This document shows, piece after piece, positions 34,515 to 42,523 of a stretch of DNA of 64,000 bases. The number at the start of each line of letters is the position of its first letter. Position 1 is the stretch's first letter. A program made the position numbers and the translations under genes. The notes under the pieces are model-generated. The model was not told the DNA's origin and made no database searches. It was given only the letters and a program-made list of their open reading frames with translations. The DNA is from Paenibacillus macquariensis (lineage in GTDB: Bacteria > Bacillota > Bacilli > Paenibacillales > Paenibacillaceae), in contig NZ_FTNK01000015.1 in assembly GCF_900156375.1 (NCBI RefSeq), positions 1 through 64,000 on the forward strand, in the 5' to 3' direction.

Positions 34515-36326
34515 TTATTTCTTTCGAGAATACCCTTTACTTCCACCACTTGTACTCCGGCTACTGGAACGCCCAGCTGATGAACCTTTAGAATTCCCTC
34601 CACGCGCAGCACTTCCAGCACGAGTTCCGCCTCCGAATGTACTTCCTCCGCGCGCTTCGCCTCCACGTGAACTACCACCACGAGCTCCGCCTCCGAATGT
34701 ACTTCCTCCGCGTGCTTCGCTTCCACGTGAACTTCCGCCACGAGCTTCGCCTCCGAATGTACTTCCTCCGCGTGCTTCGCCTCCGCGTGAACTTCCACCA
34801 CGAGCTTCGCCTCCGCGTGAACTTCCACCACGAGCTTCGCCTCCGAATGTACTTCCTCCGCGTGCTTCGCTTCCACGTGAACTTCCACCACGGGCTCCGC
34901 CACCGAATGTACTTCCTCCGCGCGCTTCGCTTCCGCGTGAACTTTCACCACGGGCTCCGCCACCGAATGTACTTCCTCCGCGTGCTTCGCCTCCGCGTGG
35001 ATTACCGCCGCGAGCTTCGCTACCCGGTGCGCTACCACCGCGTCCACTACCTCTGCGATTGCCGCCATCTTTATTCTGCCATCCAGAAGTCTGTTTACGA
35101 CCTGAAGACTGTCCACGACTGCTTAGATCTCCGCCGTCACGGCTTCCTCTAGAAGCTTGACCCGCAGCACTGGATACATTCATCTTCTTAAATTCACTCT
35201 TACCATTGTGGTTCTCGTAACGTAATTTTTCAATTTTATGACGGATTTCAAGCTCAATGCGTTGCACTTCTGGTTTATCCTTAGGATCAGCCAGTGTAAT
35301 CGCAAGACCTTTATCACCAGCACGACCCGTACGACCAATGCGGTGAATATAGCTTTCTACATCATGTGGGATATCATAGTTAAATACATGTGTAATACCC
35401 TCAACATCCAATCCGCGTGCTGCTACATCCGTTGCAACTAGAATATGCAATTTCGCTTCACGGAATTTTCTCATTACGCCTTCTCTCTTCGCCTGAGAAA
35501 GATCGCCATGAAGTTCATCAGAGTTGTATCCATTTTCTCGAAGAGCCTCATTAAGCATCTTCGCACGACGTTTCGTACGACAGAATACAAGCGCCAAATA
35601 AGGATTGTATTCATTAATCATACTGAATAGCGCTTCTTGCTTGTTTCTATCAGAACATTCGATAACAACTTGACGAATATGTTCAAGTGGAACAAGTGAA
35701 TTCTCGCCTTTAATAATAATGTCTTCAGCATCCGTCGTATAAGCAGCTGCGATTCTTTTGATCTCAGCAGGCATCGTTGCTGAGAACAACATCGTCTGAC
35801 GGCGATATGGAAGTGCTTGGATCAATGTCTCAACATCATTCAAGAACCCCATATGAAGCATTTGATCTGCTTCATCTAGAACTAACATCTTCACGCCACC
35901 AAGATCAAGCGTGCCGCGACCTAGATGGTCTAACAAACGTCCAGGTGTACCAATAATAAGATGACGTCCACCTTCAAGCTTGCGTAGCTGTTTGTCAACA
36001 TCCTGCCCACCATACACAGCAAGGATCTTAACATCTGTGTTTCGTGCTAGCTTACGTGCTTCTTCCGTGATTTGCAAAGCCAACTCACGTGTTGGAGCAA
36101 CAATTAATGCCTGAGGAAATTGACGATTCGCGTCTATCTTCATCATGATAGGCAATAAGAATGCTAGCGTCTTACCTGTTCCTGTACGAGCACGAGCAAT
36201 AACATCTCGTCCTGCTAGAAGCAATGGAATTGCTTCATGTTGTACAGGGGTTGGTTCAGTAATCCCTTGTGTATAAATAACTTTATCTAATTCTGTCGAA
36301 ATGCCTAAGTCTTGAAATTTGGGCAA
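34515..36326 (-). CDS. DEAD-box RNA helicase with Gly/Arg/Ser repeat tail
   Basis: ATP-dependent RNA helicase, about 603 aa. Core motifs (numbered from GTG 36335): Q motif near 28-32, ARTGTGKT 49-56, PTRELA 80-85, DEAD 153-156, SAT 184-186, ARGLD 305-309 and HRIGRTGR 330-337. After about residue 390 comes a 215-residue tail, mostly Gly, Arg and Ser, with 10-residue repeats of the form G(G/S)EARGGS(S/T)(R/F), ending in Lys. Such RGG-type tails bind RNA non-specifically. TTG at 36326 is favoured because GAGGTG stands 6 nt upstream; GTG 36335 lies inside that sequence. Resembles CshA-type cold-shock and degradosome helicases. Confidence 0.9.
   Translation of the reverse strand: MPKFQDLGISTELDKVIYTQGITEPTPVQHEAIPLLLAGRDVIARARTGTGKTLAFLLPIMMKIDANRQFPQALIVAPTRELALQITEEARKLARNTDVKILAVYGGQDVDKQLRKLEGGRHLIIGTPGRLLDHLGRGTLDLGGVKMLVLDEADQMLHMGFLNDVETLIQALPYRRQTMLFSATMPAEIKRIAAAYTTDAEDIIIKGENSLVPLEHIRQVVIECSDRNKQEALFSMINEYNPYLALVFCRTKRRAKMLNEALRENGYNSDELHGDLSQAKREGVMRKFREAKLHILVATDVAARGLDVEGITHVFNYDIPHDVESYIHRIGRTGRAGDKGLAITLADPKDKPEVQRIELEIRHKIEKLRYENHNGKSEFKKMNVSSAAGQASRGSRDGGDLSSRGQSSGRKQTSGWQNKDGGNRRGSGRGGSAPGSEARGGNPRGGEARGGSTFGGGARGESSRGSEARGGSTFGGGARGGSSRGSEARGGSTFGGEARGGSSRGGEARGGSSRGGEARGGSTFGGEARGGSSRGSEARGGSTFGGGARGGSSRGGEARGGSTFGGGTRAGSAARGGNSKGSSAGRSSSRSTSGGSKGYSRKK
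34620..35020. repeat. 30/60-bp coding repeats in the helicase tail
   Basis: Tandem 30-bp units encode 10-residue repeats that alternate between an ...SSR and an ...STF type, giving a 60-bp higher-order period. Copies differ at third positions, so the array is not freshly duplicated. Long open frames on other frames and strand here are by-products of the repeat. Confidence 0.9.
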
Positions 36327-36700
36327 ATCTTTCACCTCGTTTTAATTTATTTTTATATGACAGATTGACAACCCAGTACAACAAGTGTGACCCTTCCGCC
36401 CTTAATTCTACAAACCGCCATAACAACGCAGCCCTTCGTGCCGTAAGTTTAAGTTACACCCTTATCATTCATCAATAACTCTTTGTAGGAAGTATCATCA
36501 ATTGCTGTGTAATCCATACGGAAACTGCACAAAAAACATAACGCCTTCAACACGGATTACTTCGTCTCATATAGAATCTAATCCTCATTGTAACACGACA
36601 ACACGTAAGTAGAAACGGCTTCACCGCCTCTATTAGGCAGCAAAGCCGTTTCTACTTGACAATGAAGCAAAAGATTCGTTAAAACTTAACATTTCCTAAT
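36327..36700. other. Intergenic interval upstream of the DEAD-box gene
   Basis: It holds the palindromic repeat at 36607-36657 near the ubiB end and otherwise no gene. The part nearest the helicase (36340-36600) could be a long 5' leader, as in cold-shock helicase genes, but I cannot define a fold or promoter. Confidence 0.4.
36607..36657. repeat. Perfect palindromic repeat element
   Basis: AAGTAGAAACGGCTT (36607-36621) and AAGCCGTTTCTACTT (36643-36657), perfect 15-bp arms. The loop contains a smaller inverted repeat, GCC and GGC. The arm sequence recurs at 11813-11826. It lies 44 bp beyond the ubiB stop and may also end that transcript. Confidence 0.85.
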
Positions 36701-38371
36701 CTAAAACCTTCCGGATTTAAAGATCCCATACAGCAACCATATCACCATAAATAATGCGACTATAAATCCAAGACCAATCACAGGAAGGTGCCACAACACC
36801 GAAGAGGGATTATTCAAAGCAGAACCGATAATAAGTCCAACCATAATAATACTGAAGGAAAGTAATACAATACTCATCGAGAGTCGATTACTGATCTGAT
36901 CCATCTTACGCATTAGCGATTGTAGTTCAGGTACATTGATCTCTACCTTAACTTTACCTTTACTAATAAGAGATGACAGCTGACGTGCTTGCCCAGGAAG
37001 CTCCAGCATTCCCTCGAGCAATTCTGCTACTCCCCCAATGAATTTCTTCTGTAGACGCCCTGCACTGTATTTTTCTTTCAATAGCTTCTTCCCAAAAGGT
37101 TCAGCCATATCAATAATACTTAGCGATGGATCCAACTTCTCCATTACACCTTCTAAGGTCAATAACGCTTTACCTAAAAGCGTTAAATCAGGTGGAATAA
37201 TAATTTGGTGTTGGCGTGCCACTCCGAATAAATCGTTCAGAGCCTTCCCCATACTAATCTCCGTGAAAGGAATATCATAATATTCGTCCCTCATGCGATC
37301 CAGATCAGCACGTAGGGAGCTAATATCGCCTTCTTCTGGAAATAATCCTAACTTTAGAATTGCACGTACCATACCGTCCGTATTCTTCCGCATTAACGCG
37401 ATAATAAGAGCAGATAACTGATCTTTCATATCCTCGCTTATACGGCCCACCATACCAAAATCAATGAAGGCAATGCTCCCATCTTTTCGGGCCAGAAGGT
37501 TTCCTGGATGAGGGTCGCCATGAAAGAATCCCTCGATGAAAATTTGGTGTAGCATACCGTTTGTAACACGTCCAGCAATTTCTTTTAGATCATAACCTTT
37601 ATCAAGCAGCTGATCTCGCCGACTTAGCATAATACCTTCAATATATTCCATCGTAAGTACACGTGAAGACGTAAACTCCCAATATATATGAGGAATATAA
37701 ATATGGCGATCGTTCTGAAATTGTAACGAAATCTTCTCCGTATTACGTGCTTCTTGACTGTAATCTAATTCTGCCAATATGGACTTCGTTAGTTCTGCAA
37801 CGATACGTGTCAATTGGTATTGCCTTGCCCATTCCCAACGCTTCTCGATCATTTCTGCCAAACCACTAATAATATCAAGATCACGGCTGACCATTTTCAT
37901 AACGCCAGGACGTTGAATTTTGACCGCTACGGTCTCTCCTGTTCGTAGCTTGCCGATATGGACTTGCCCTATGGATGCAGCTGCAATCGGGGTATCTTCA
38001 AACCAAGAGAAACCATCCTCAATCGTTATATCTAATTCTTGTTCAAGTATGCCTCGAGCCGTTTCTGATGAGAAGGCAGGCACCTGATCTTGAAGTTTGA
38101 CCAGCTCCGAAATGATATCATCTGGCAATAAGTCAGAACGCGTACTCGCTAACTGACCAAGCTTGATGAACGTAGGACCCAGATCCTCAAGAACATGCCG
38201 AATCCGTTCCCCTATCGTTTTGGTCTCTATTGATTCATGCGTAATCCAACGACGCGGAAGCGTAAGAACCTGGAACAGTTCAAGTTCTTCAACCATATAA
38301 CCAAAGCCATGACGCATAAGCGCCATAGCAATTTCACGGTATCGTCCGGTATGCCTAATACGTACAGCCAT
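36701..38371 (-). CDS. UbiB/ABC1/AarF family atypical kinase
   Basis: Membrane-associated protein-kinase-like ATPase of 556 aa. The family KxGQ motif appears as TFIKLGQLASTR near residue 90, the Ala-rich loop as AAASIGQVH near 130, the catalytic loop FFHGDPHPGNLL near 285, and the metal-binding IDFGMVG near 303. Two C-terminal membrane helices (about 495-545). UbiB proteins support quinone and lipid metabolism; Bacillales make menaquinone, so an isoprenoid-quinone role is plausible but unproven. Overlaps the phasin-like gene by one base (TAATG), showing tight coupling. Confidence 0.9.
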   Translation of the reverse strand: MAVRIRHTGRYREIAMALMRHGFGYMVEELELFQVLTLPRRWITHESIETKTIGERIRHVLEDLGPTFIKLGQLASTRSDLLPDDIISELVKLQDQVPAFSSETARGILEQELDITIEDGFSWFEDTPIAAASIGQVHIGKLRTGETVAVKIQRPGVMKMVSRDLDIISGLAEMIEKRWEWARQYQLTRIVAELTKSILAELDYSQEARNTEKISLQFQNDRHIYIPHIYWEFTSSRVLTMEYIEGIMLSRRDQLLDKGYDLKEIAGRVTNGMLHQIFIEGFFHGDPHPGNLLARKDGSIAFIDFGMVGRISEDMKDQLSALIIALMRKNTDGMVRAILKLGLFPEEGDISSLRADLDRMRDEYYDIPFTEISMGKALNDLFGVARQHQIIIPPDLTLLGKALLTLEGVMEKLDPSLSIIDMAEPFGKKLLKEKYSAGRLQKKFIGGVAELLEGMLELPGQARQLSSLISKGKVKVEINVPELQSLMRKMDQISNRLSMSIVLLSFSIIMVGLIIGSALNNPSSVLWHLPVIGLGFIVALFMVIWLLYGIFKSGRF

Positions 38372-38688
38372 TATTCAACCTTCTGTGATTCCAGTTCCGC
38401 GATTCTACTTTCTAATGCAATGATACGCTGTTCAAGGATACTCAGATCATTTCCTGTGGGTACATGAAGATCCTTAAGTATACGGTTCACCTGCTCAAGA
38501 ATAAGTGACTTCAACTGACCTTGTTCGACTTCTCCCCGCTCAATAAGACGGTTAACCAACGCTTTGGATTCTTCAGGTGCAAGTTCACCACGGGTCACGA
38601 GATCATCCACGATTTTCTCAACTTTCTCCTTGCTAACCATCGTAAGACCTAATCCTAAAGAAACGGCTTTCTTAAACAGATCACTCAT
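38371..38688 (-). CDS. Phasin-like coiled-coil protein
   Basis: Cytoplasmic protein of 105 aa. A short hydrophobic N-terminus (LFKKAVSLGLGLTMVSKEKVEKIVDDLV) leads into charged helices and a C-terminal coiled coil (LEQRIIALESRIAELESQ). This matches the phasin-like/PhaF-type proteins that are regularly encoded just before ubiB in Bacillota. It may be a partner or membrane-tethering factor of the kinase. AAGGAGG precedes the ATG; its stop overlaps the ubiB start. Confidence 0.78.
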   Translation of the reverse strand: MSDLFKKAVSLGLGLTMVSKEKVEKIVDDLVTRGELAPEESKALVNRLIERGEVEQGQLKSLILEQVNRILKDLHVPTGNDLSILEQRIIALESRIAELESQKVE

Positions 38689-38708
38689 GTTGTTGCCTCC
38701 TTATTAAC

Positions 38709-39341
38709 TTAACGAGATGTCCATACCGCTGCTTGGTGAATCAATTGCCGTATTGCCGGGTGTCTGAAAGTAGGTTCATGGTGTCCAGGCATAAGAAATG
38801 TTACACGTCCAAGCCCATACGTATGTGTCCAAGCGGCAGGGTACCACTTGTCATCAAGTTTATATTCCAATAAGATCTTCTTCTCCGTAAATGAATCAAA
38901 TTCAAACTGATACGGTTCTTCTTCCATTTCAAAAGGCTCCACACCCTTTGTTATGGCATGAGCATCCCCGCTCGTACGGAAGGATAAAGATTGATATGGC
39001 GGATGACCCGTGAACTTACCTCCCATTAACTGAGCTAACTCATACCGGTCCCCTAATGAAATGCCATTATGAATAATTAATAATCCCCCACCACGACTAA
39101 CATACGACAATAACCCCGCCGTTTGCTGAGGTGATATTTTTTCATCCCATAAATCTAAATAGGAAATGCAAAGATCGAACTGCTGAATATTATTATCTAA
39201 TAGCATATTCTTATTCTCACTGCACTGTACACTCATCACATCTTTCAATATATGACTAATCTGCGTATCCACCCCTTGTAATGGATGAAATTTAGGATGG
39301 GTATAGTCCCCAACTAGCAGGCATTTTCTATTCGTATTCAT
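38709..39341 (-). CDS. ThuA-like glutamine-amidotransferase-fold protein
   Basis: Protein of 210 aa with the ThuA fold (class I glutamine-amidotransferase-like, without the catalytic Cys). Typical parts are CLLVGDYTHPKFHP at the N-terminus, YVSRGGGLLIIHNG near residue 90, and the C-terminal GRVTFLMPGHHEPTFRHPAIRQLI. ThuA members act in sugar (trehalose, palatinose) utilisation; the reaction is poorly defined. AGGAGG precedes the ATG. Twenty bases downstream of the SDR gene, and therefore probably co-transcribed with it. Confidence 0.82.
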   Translation of the reverse strand: MNTNRKCLLVGDYTHPKFHPLQGVDTQISHILKDVMSVQCSENKNMLLDNNIQQFDLCISYLDLWDEKISPQQTAGLLSYVSRGGGLLIIHNGISLGDRYELAQLMGGKFTGHPPYQSLSFRTSGDAHAITKGVEPFEMEEEPYQFEFDSFTEKKILLEYKLDDKWYPAAWTHTYGLGRVTFLMPGHHEPTFRHPAIRQLIHQAAVWTSR

Positions 39342-39360
39342 TTATTCATTCCTCCTAATG

Positions 39361-40080
39361 TTACCAGGATAATAACTGTCCGGAATAATCCAGAAAGACA
39401 GCATGTTCTCCCTTAAATTGATCGCTCCGTAATAGAAGCTGTACGATATGACGTGCTGACTCATCTGCTGTTAATAACGCATTCTCATCTAGTTGACCCT
39501 GCATATAAGTCTGCACCCATCCTGGATGAATCGCAAGCACCTGACCACCCACGTCTTTGATACCATTATGGATTAATTGAGATTCCATATTTAACGCCGA
39601 CTTGGACATGCAATAGGCGAACCAACTTGTCCTATCACATGTTTCAATGCTACCTGCTTCTGAAGAAATATTAGCGATGAGCTTTCGCTCTCCGTTTAAT
39701 AATAATGGTAGTAGAGCCTGACTCATACGTAGCGGCCCCAAAGTATTAATATTGAATACATCCTGTATTTCTTTCAGGTCTATTGGATCAAGAACCGTCG
39801 CTTGAATGTTCCCTAGAATGGCGGCATTATTAATAAGTACGTCTAACTGATCCGTATGCTCACAAATAATCTTTTTGACTTCATTCACACTATCTTCGCT
39901 TCCAACATCTAATTCCAGAATATGAAGGGTCTCTGGGAATTCTTCGCCTAGCTTATCAAGGAGACTCAACTCTCCATTATATTTCCCCGCAAATACATAA
40001 GTACCCATAAATAATAGTTCCCGAACTATACTCAGGCCTACGCCACGATCTGCGCCCGTTACACATGCAGTTCTTATCAT
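39361..40080 (-). CDS. Short-chain dehydrogenase/reductase
   Basis: NAD(P)-dependent oxidoreductase of 239 aa. Cofactor motif TGADRGVG at 8-15, NNAAILG near 86, catalytic Ser in NISSEAGS near 138, and the YCMSK pair near 153-157 (Tyr, Lys). Full classical SDR, substrate unknown. AGGAGG lies 7 nt before the ATG, directly joined to a hexanucleotide microsatellite upstream. It shares a likely operon with the ThuA-like gene. Confidence 0.88.
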   Translation of the reverse strand: MIRTACVTGADRGVGLSIVRELLFMGTYVFAGKYNGELSLLDKLGEEFPETLHILELDVGSEDSVNEVKKIICEHTDQLDVLINNAAILGNIQATVLDPIDLKEIQDVFNINTLGPLRMSQALLPLLLNGERKLIANISSEAGSIETCDRTSWFAYCMSKSALNMESQLIHNGIKDVGGQVLAIHPGWVQTYMQGQLDENALLTADESARHIVQLLLRSDQFKGEHAVFLDYSGQLLSW

Positions 40081-40088
40081 TCTAATAC

Positions 40089-40152
40089 CTCCTGCTCCTG
40101 CTCTTGCTCTTGCTCTTGCTCTTGCTCTTGCTCTTGCTCTTGCTCTTGCTCT
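40089..40152. repeat. CTCTTG hexanucleotide microsatellite
   Basis: Eight perfect CTCTTG copies (40101-40148), two CTCCTG variants on the gene side (40089-40100), and a four-base partial copy. On the coding strand it reads (AGAGCA)n and runs directly into the SDR ribosome-binding site AGGAGG. Confidence 0.97.
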
Positions 40153-40255
40153 ATAAATATAATGTAGTTAAACATTCAACATACGATATAAAAAACCTCT
40201 TTATCCACACTAAGATGGTCCAGTTTCAACATTGGATTATGCCGTAGAAACATCT

Positions 40256-41098
40256 CTACTCTTCGCTTGAAACAGCAACTTCATTGCCTGCTTGACTAGC
40301 GAAATAACGCCCTAATGCGACCATCATACTACCCATTCGTTCTTCCTCCGGCACAATAATACGTTGAATCCCTTCTTCTTTCAGGGCTTGTGCTGTAATC
40401 TTACCTACCGCTACTGCTAAGACTGGGCCATCAAATGCAGCAATCATTGGCTTCAATTGGTTATGTACAAGAGCATACTCGGCGAGAAATCGAAACTGTG
40501 GTGCGCTTGTGAATGTTACAGCATCTACTTTAGAATGCACAATATCCTGTACGAGTTGTTCCAAATGATGTTCTTCTGGAGCAACATGACGATAAGGAAG
40601 AATCTGTCTCGTTATTGCTTCCTGTTCATCCAACCACTTTGTAAGCTTCGGTGCTGGATCTCCATGAAGTTGTAGGATCACACTGGCGCCTTTTATATTA
40701 TATGACTCAAATGAGCGAATAAGTCCTTCACTGCTACCGTCGTCATCCCGTACGATAGGCGTTAAATGGCGTTTTTTCAATGCGTTCACCGTTTTGTATC
40801 CTCTAGCAGCAATAGAAGATGCGGACAAAATCTCTAGGAACTTGTCTGCTATCCCCATTTTCTCAGCCATATCGAATAAAGCTTCGAGACCTATACCAGT
40901 CGTCAAGATCACCCATTGTGGTGGATTCTCAATCCACGAAGTTAAACCTTCACGAAGCAATTCATCGTCTAGAAAAACCGTTCCTTGAGCAGGGCGATAT
41001 ACGGGTGTACCTCCCATATTCTCAATTAACTTACCCATTTCAGCAACTTTTCGAGACGCAGCTAACGCTACCACTTTACCAATCATCTTCTGAGCCAT
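40256..41098 (-). CDS. Uroporphyrinogen-III synthase family protein
   Basis: Two-domain HemD-like protein of about 280 aa. Typical pieces are VVALAASRKVAEMGKLIENMGG at the N-terminus, VILTTGIGLEALF near 65, the DAVTFTSAPQFRFLAE block near 198, and AVAVGKITAQALKEEGI near 235. HemD closes hydroxymethylbilane to uroporphyrinogen III. No other heme gene is nearby, and family members outside hem operons may be regulators or paralogues, so the enzyme role is not certain. Of two starts, ATG 41098 has better spacing from GAGGGGG than ATG 41104. Confidence 0.75.
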   Translation of the reverse strand: MAQKMIGKVVALAASRKVAEMGKLIENMGGTPVYRPAQGTVFLDDELLREGLTSWIENPPQWVILTTGIGLEALFDMAEKMGIADKFLEILSASSIAARGYKTVNALKKRHLTPIVRDDDGSSEGLIRSFESYNIKGASVILQLHGDPAPKLTKWLDEQEAITRQILPYRHVAPEEHHLEQLVQDIVHSKVDAVTFTSAPQFRFLAEYALVHNQLKPMIAAFDGPVLAVAVGKITAQALKEEGIQRIIVPEEERMGSMMVALGRYFASQAGNEVAVSSEE

Positions 41099-41215
41099 CT
41101 TCATTTCCCCCTCAACATATCTAGCAGAGGCACTTTGGAGTTACATAAATATCGATATATTCATGCCTAACCGTCTGTTAATTGTACCATAATGATCCTA
41201 TTCCTACTTGAATGT

Positions 41216-42280
41216 TTAATTGTTCAAAGGTGTTTTACGCGGACGAAGGATCATAAAAATCCCAATTGGAATAATAATCTCAAATACCATGGCGATCCAT
41301 GCCCACTGACGATTAAAGTCCAACATTTGAACCGTATCACGAAAGAACCAAGCTGAACATGCGAATGAAAGTAACCCGATCGGTGCTGCCATCATTTTAC
41401 CTGAAACAGAAGGCAACATAATCTTAAGTCCATAACACACAACATATAGGCTAATAGCCATATTAATTAGAATAAACGGGTACCATAATGATACTAGGAT
41501 AAGATCGAACCTATCCAAGAAATCTGCGACTCGAATCTCCCGAACCAACTCATAACTGGGATACATAAGCCTTTCAGCGACCGGAACTCCTATCACTAAT
41601 ACTAACATCAACACAACTAGAACAATCAACAGCGTTCCTATGACAAGTGAATAAAGAGGATCACGATAGCGATAGTCCTTACTAGAGATAATGAAGGGTA
41701 ACATAATGATTTGGCCTGATGACGATAATACGAGCCATGTTCCTTCACCAACACCTGGGATGTCCATATGGAAAAAAGGCATCATATTAGCCAGATGAAA
41801 ATCTTTAAATAACATAATCAGCATGAAGAAAATTGCTACGATAACGATCGGACCCATAATTTCTGATAAAGAAATCAACGTTCTTGGTCCACCTCTTACA
41901 ATGAATACAACCGTAGCTATGATCAAAAGGGAAGTAACGATAAACGGTGTATTTGGTAGCAATATTACTCGTGTATAGTCAACCATAATTCTTAAATCGC
42001 GTGTTAGGATAAATAAGAAGAACATTAGATAAAGAAATCCAATTCCTCTTCCGATCACCGGAAACCTACTCACTAGCGATTGAAATAAATCTTGATTCGC
42101 AAATCGCTTTGCACTCCGTGACAACATCCATAGAACACCCATAAATAGAATGGCTGCCGCCAAATAAGTGATGTAGGTATGCTGTTTCGCAGTCGATATA
42201 AACCGAACTTCATTGATCACAAATGGTAACATATAGACGATACCAAGTAAAATTATCTGTCGTGTCGTTATTTTGTTCAC
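41216..42280 (-). CDS. Spore germinant receptor B subunit (GerAB family)
   Basis: Inner-membrane spore protein of 354 aa with about ten helices, in the amino-acid/polyamine permease superfamily. The GerAB pattern is visible: RQIILLGIVYMLPFV at the N-terminus, IMVDYTRVILLPNTPFIV near 100, and the central VGIPV-like GVPVAERLMYPSYELVREI near 215. The B subunit carries the germinant-binding pocket in the receptor complex. GTG start behind AGGGGG. Last gene of the A-C-D-B operon, which differs from the common A-B-C order. Confidence 0.9.
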   Translation of the reverse strand: MNKITTRQIILLGIVYMLPFVINEVRFISTAKQHTYITYLAAAILFMGVLWMLSRSAKRFANQDLFQSLVSRFPVIGRGIGFLYLMFFLFILTRDLRIMVDYTRVILLPNTPFIVTSLLIIATVVFIVRGGPRTLISLSEIMGPIVIVAIFFMLIMLFKDFHLANMMPFFHMDIPGVGEGTWLVLSSSGQIIMLPFIISSKDYRYRDPLYSLVIGTLLIVLVVLMLVLVIGVPVAERLMYPSYELVREIRVADFLDRFDLILVSLWYPFILINMAISLYVVCYGLKIMLPSVSGKMMAAPIGLLSFACSAWFFRDTVQMLDFNRQWAWIAMVFEIIIPIGIFMILRPRKTPLNN

Positions 42281-42304
42281 ATCGATTCCCCCTAATCCTT
42301 TTTC

Positions 42305-42523
42305 CTATTCAAATGGTGCCCACTTCCTAATGATGTGCCCTATCCATTCCGTAGGCGTTATATTGTTATCGAATTTCAAGTTGTACATGAATATACCTAG
42401 ACTCAGGACATACAAAGAACAAGCGATCCAGCGATTCGCCGAAGGCAACGTACGAAGAACCTTCCAATCTAGCAAGAGGATCAGAACAATACAGCAAATA
42501 AGTATCAGGGATAGACTAATCAT
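42305..42523 (-). CDS. Germinant receptor D-type small membrane subunit
   Basis: A 72-aa protein with two hydrophobic helices (LILICCIVLILLLDW and WIACSLYVLSLGIFMY) and a polar C-terminal tail. Position inside a ger operon, size and topology match the small D subunits that modulate germination in Bacillus spores. ATG at 42523 follows AGAGGAG at 7 nt; an upstream ATG (42571) lies within gerAC and has no site. Overlaps the end of gerAC by 8 bp and ends 24 bp before gerAB. Function is inferred from context. Confidence 0.7.
   Translation of the reverse strand: MISLSLILICCIVLILLLDWKVLRTLPSANRWIACSLYVLSLGIFMYNLKFDNNITPTEWIGHIIRKWAPFE

Noticed and set aside
34499..35152. Long open frames overlapping the helicase tail on both strands (205 and 171 codons)
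   Set aside because: They arise from the 30-bp repeat read in other frames. They consist of monotonous repeats, have no ribosome-binding site, and the helicase frame is continuous through the region.
40089..40152. On/off phase variation of the SDR gene by frame change
   Set aside because: The repeat unit is six bases and lies outside the coding frame; the upstream in-frame stretch has no start codon, so slippage cannot switch the frame.
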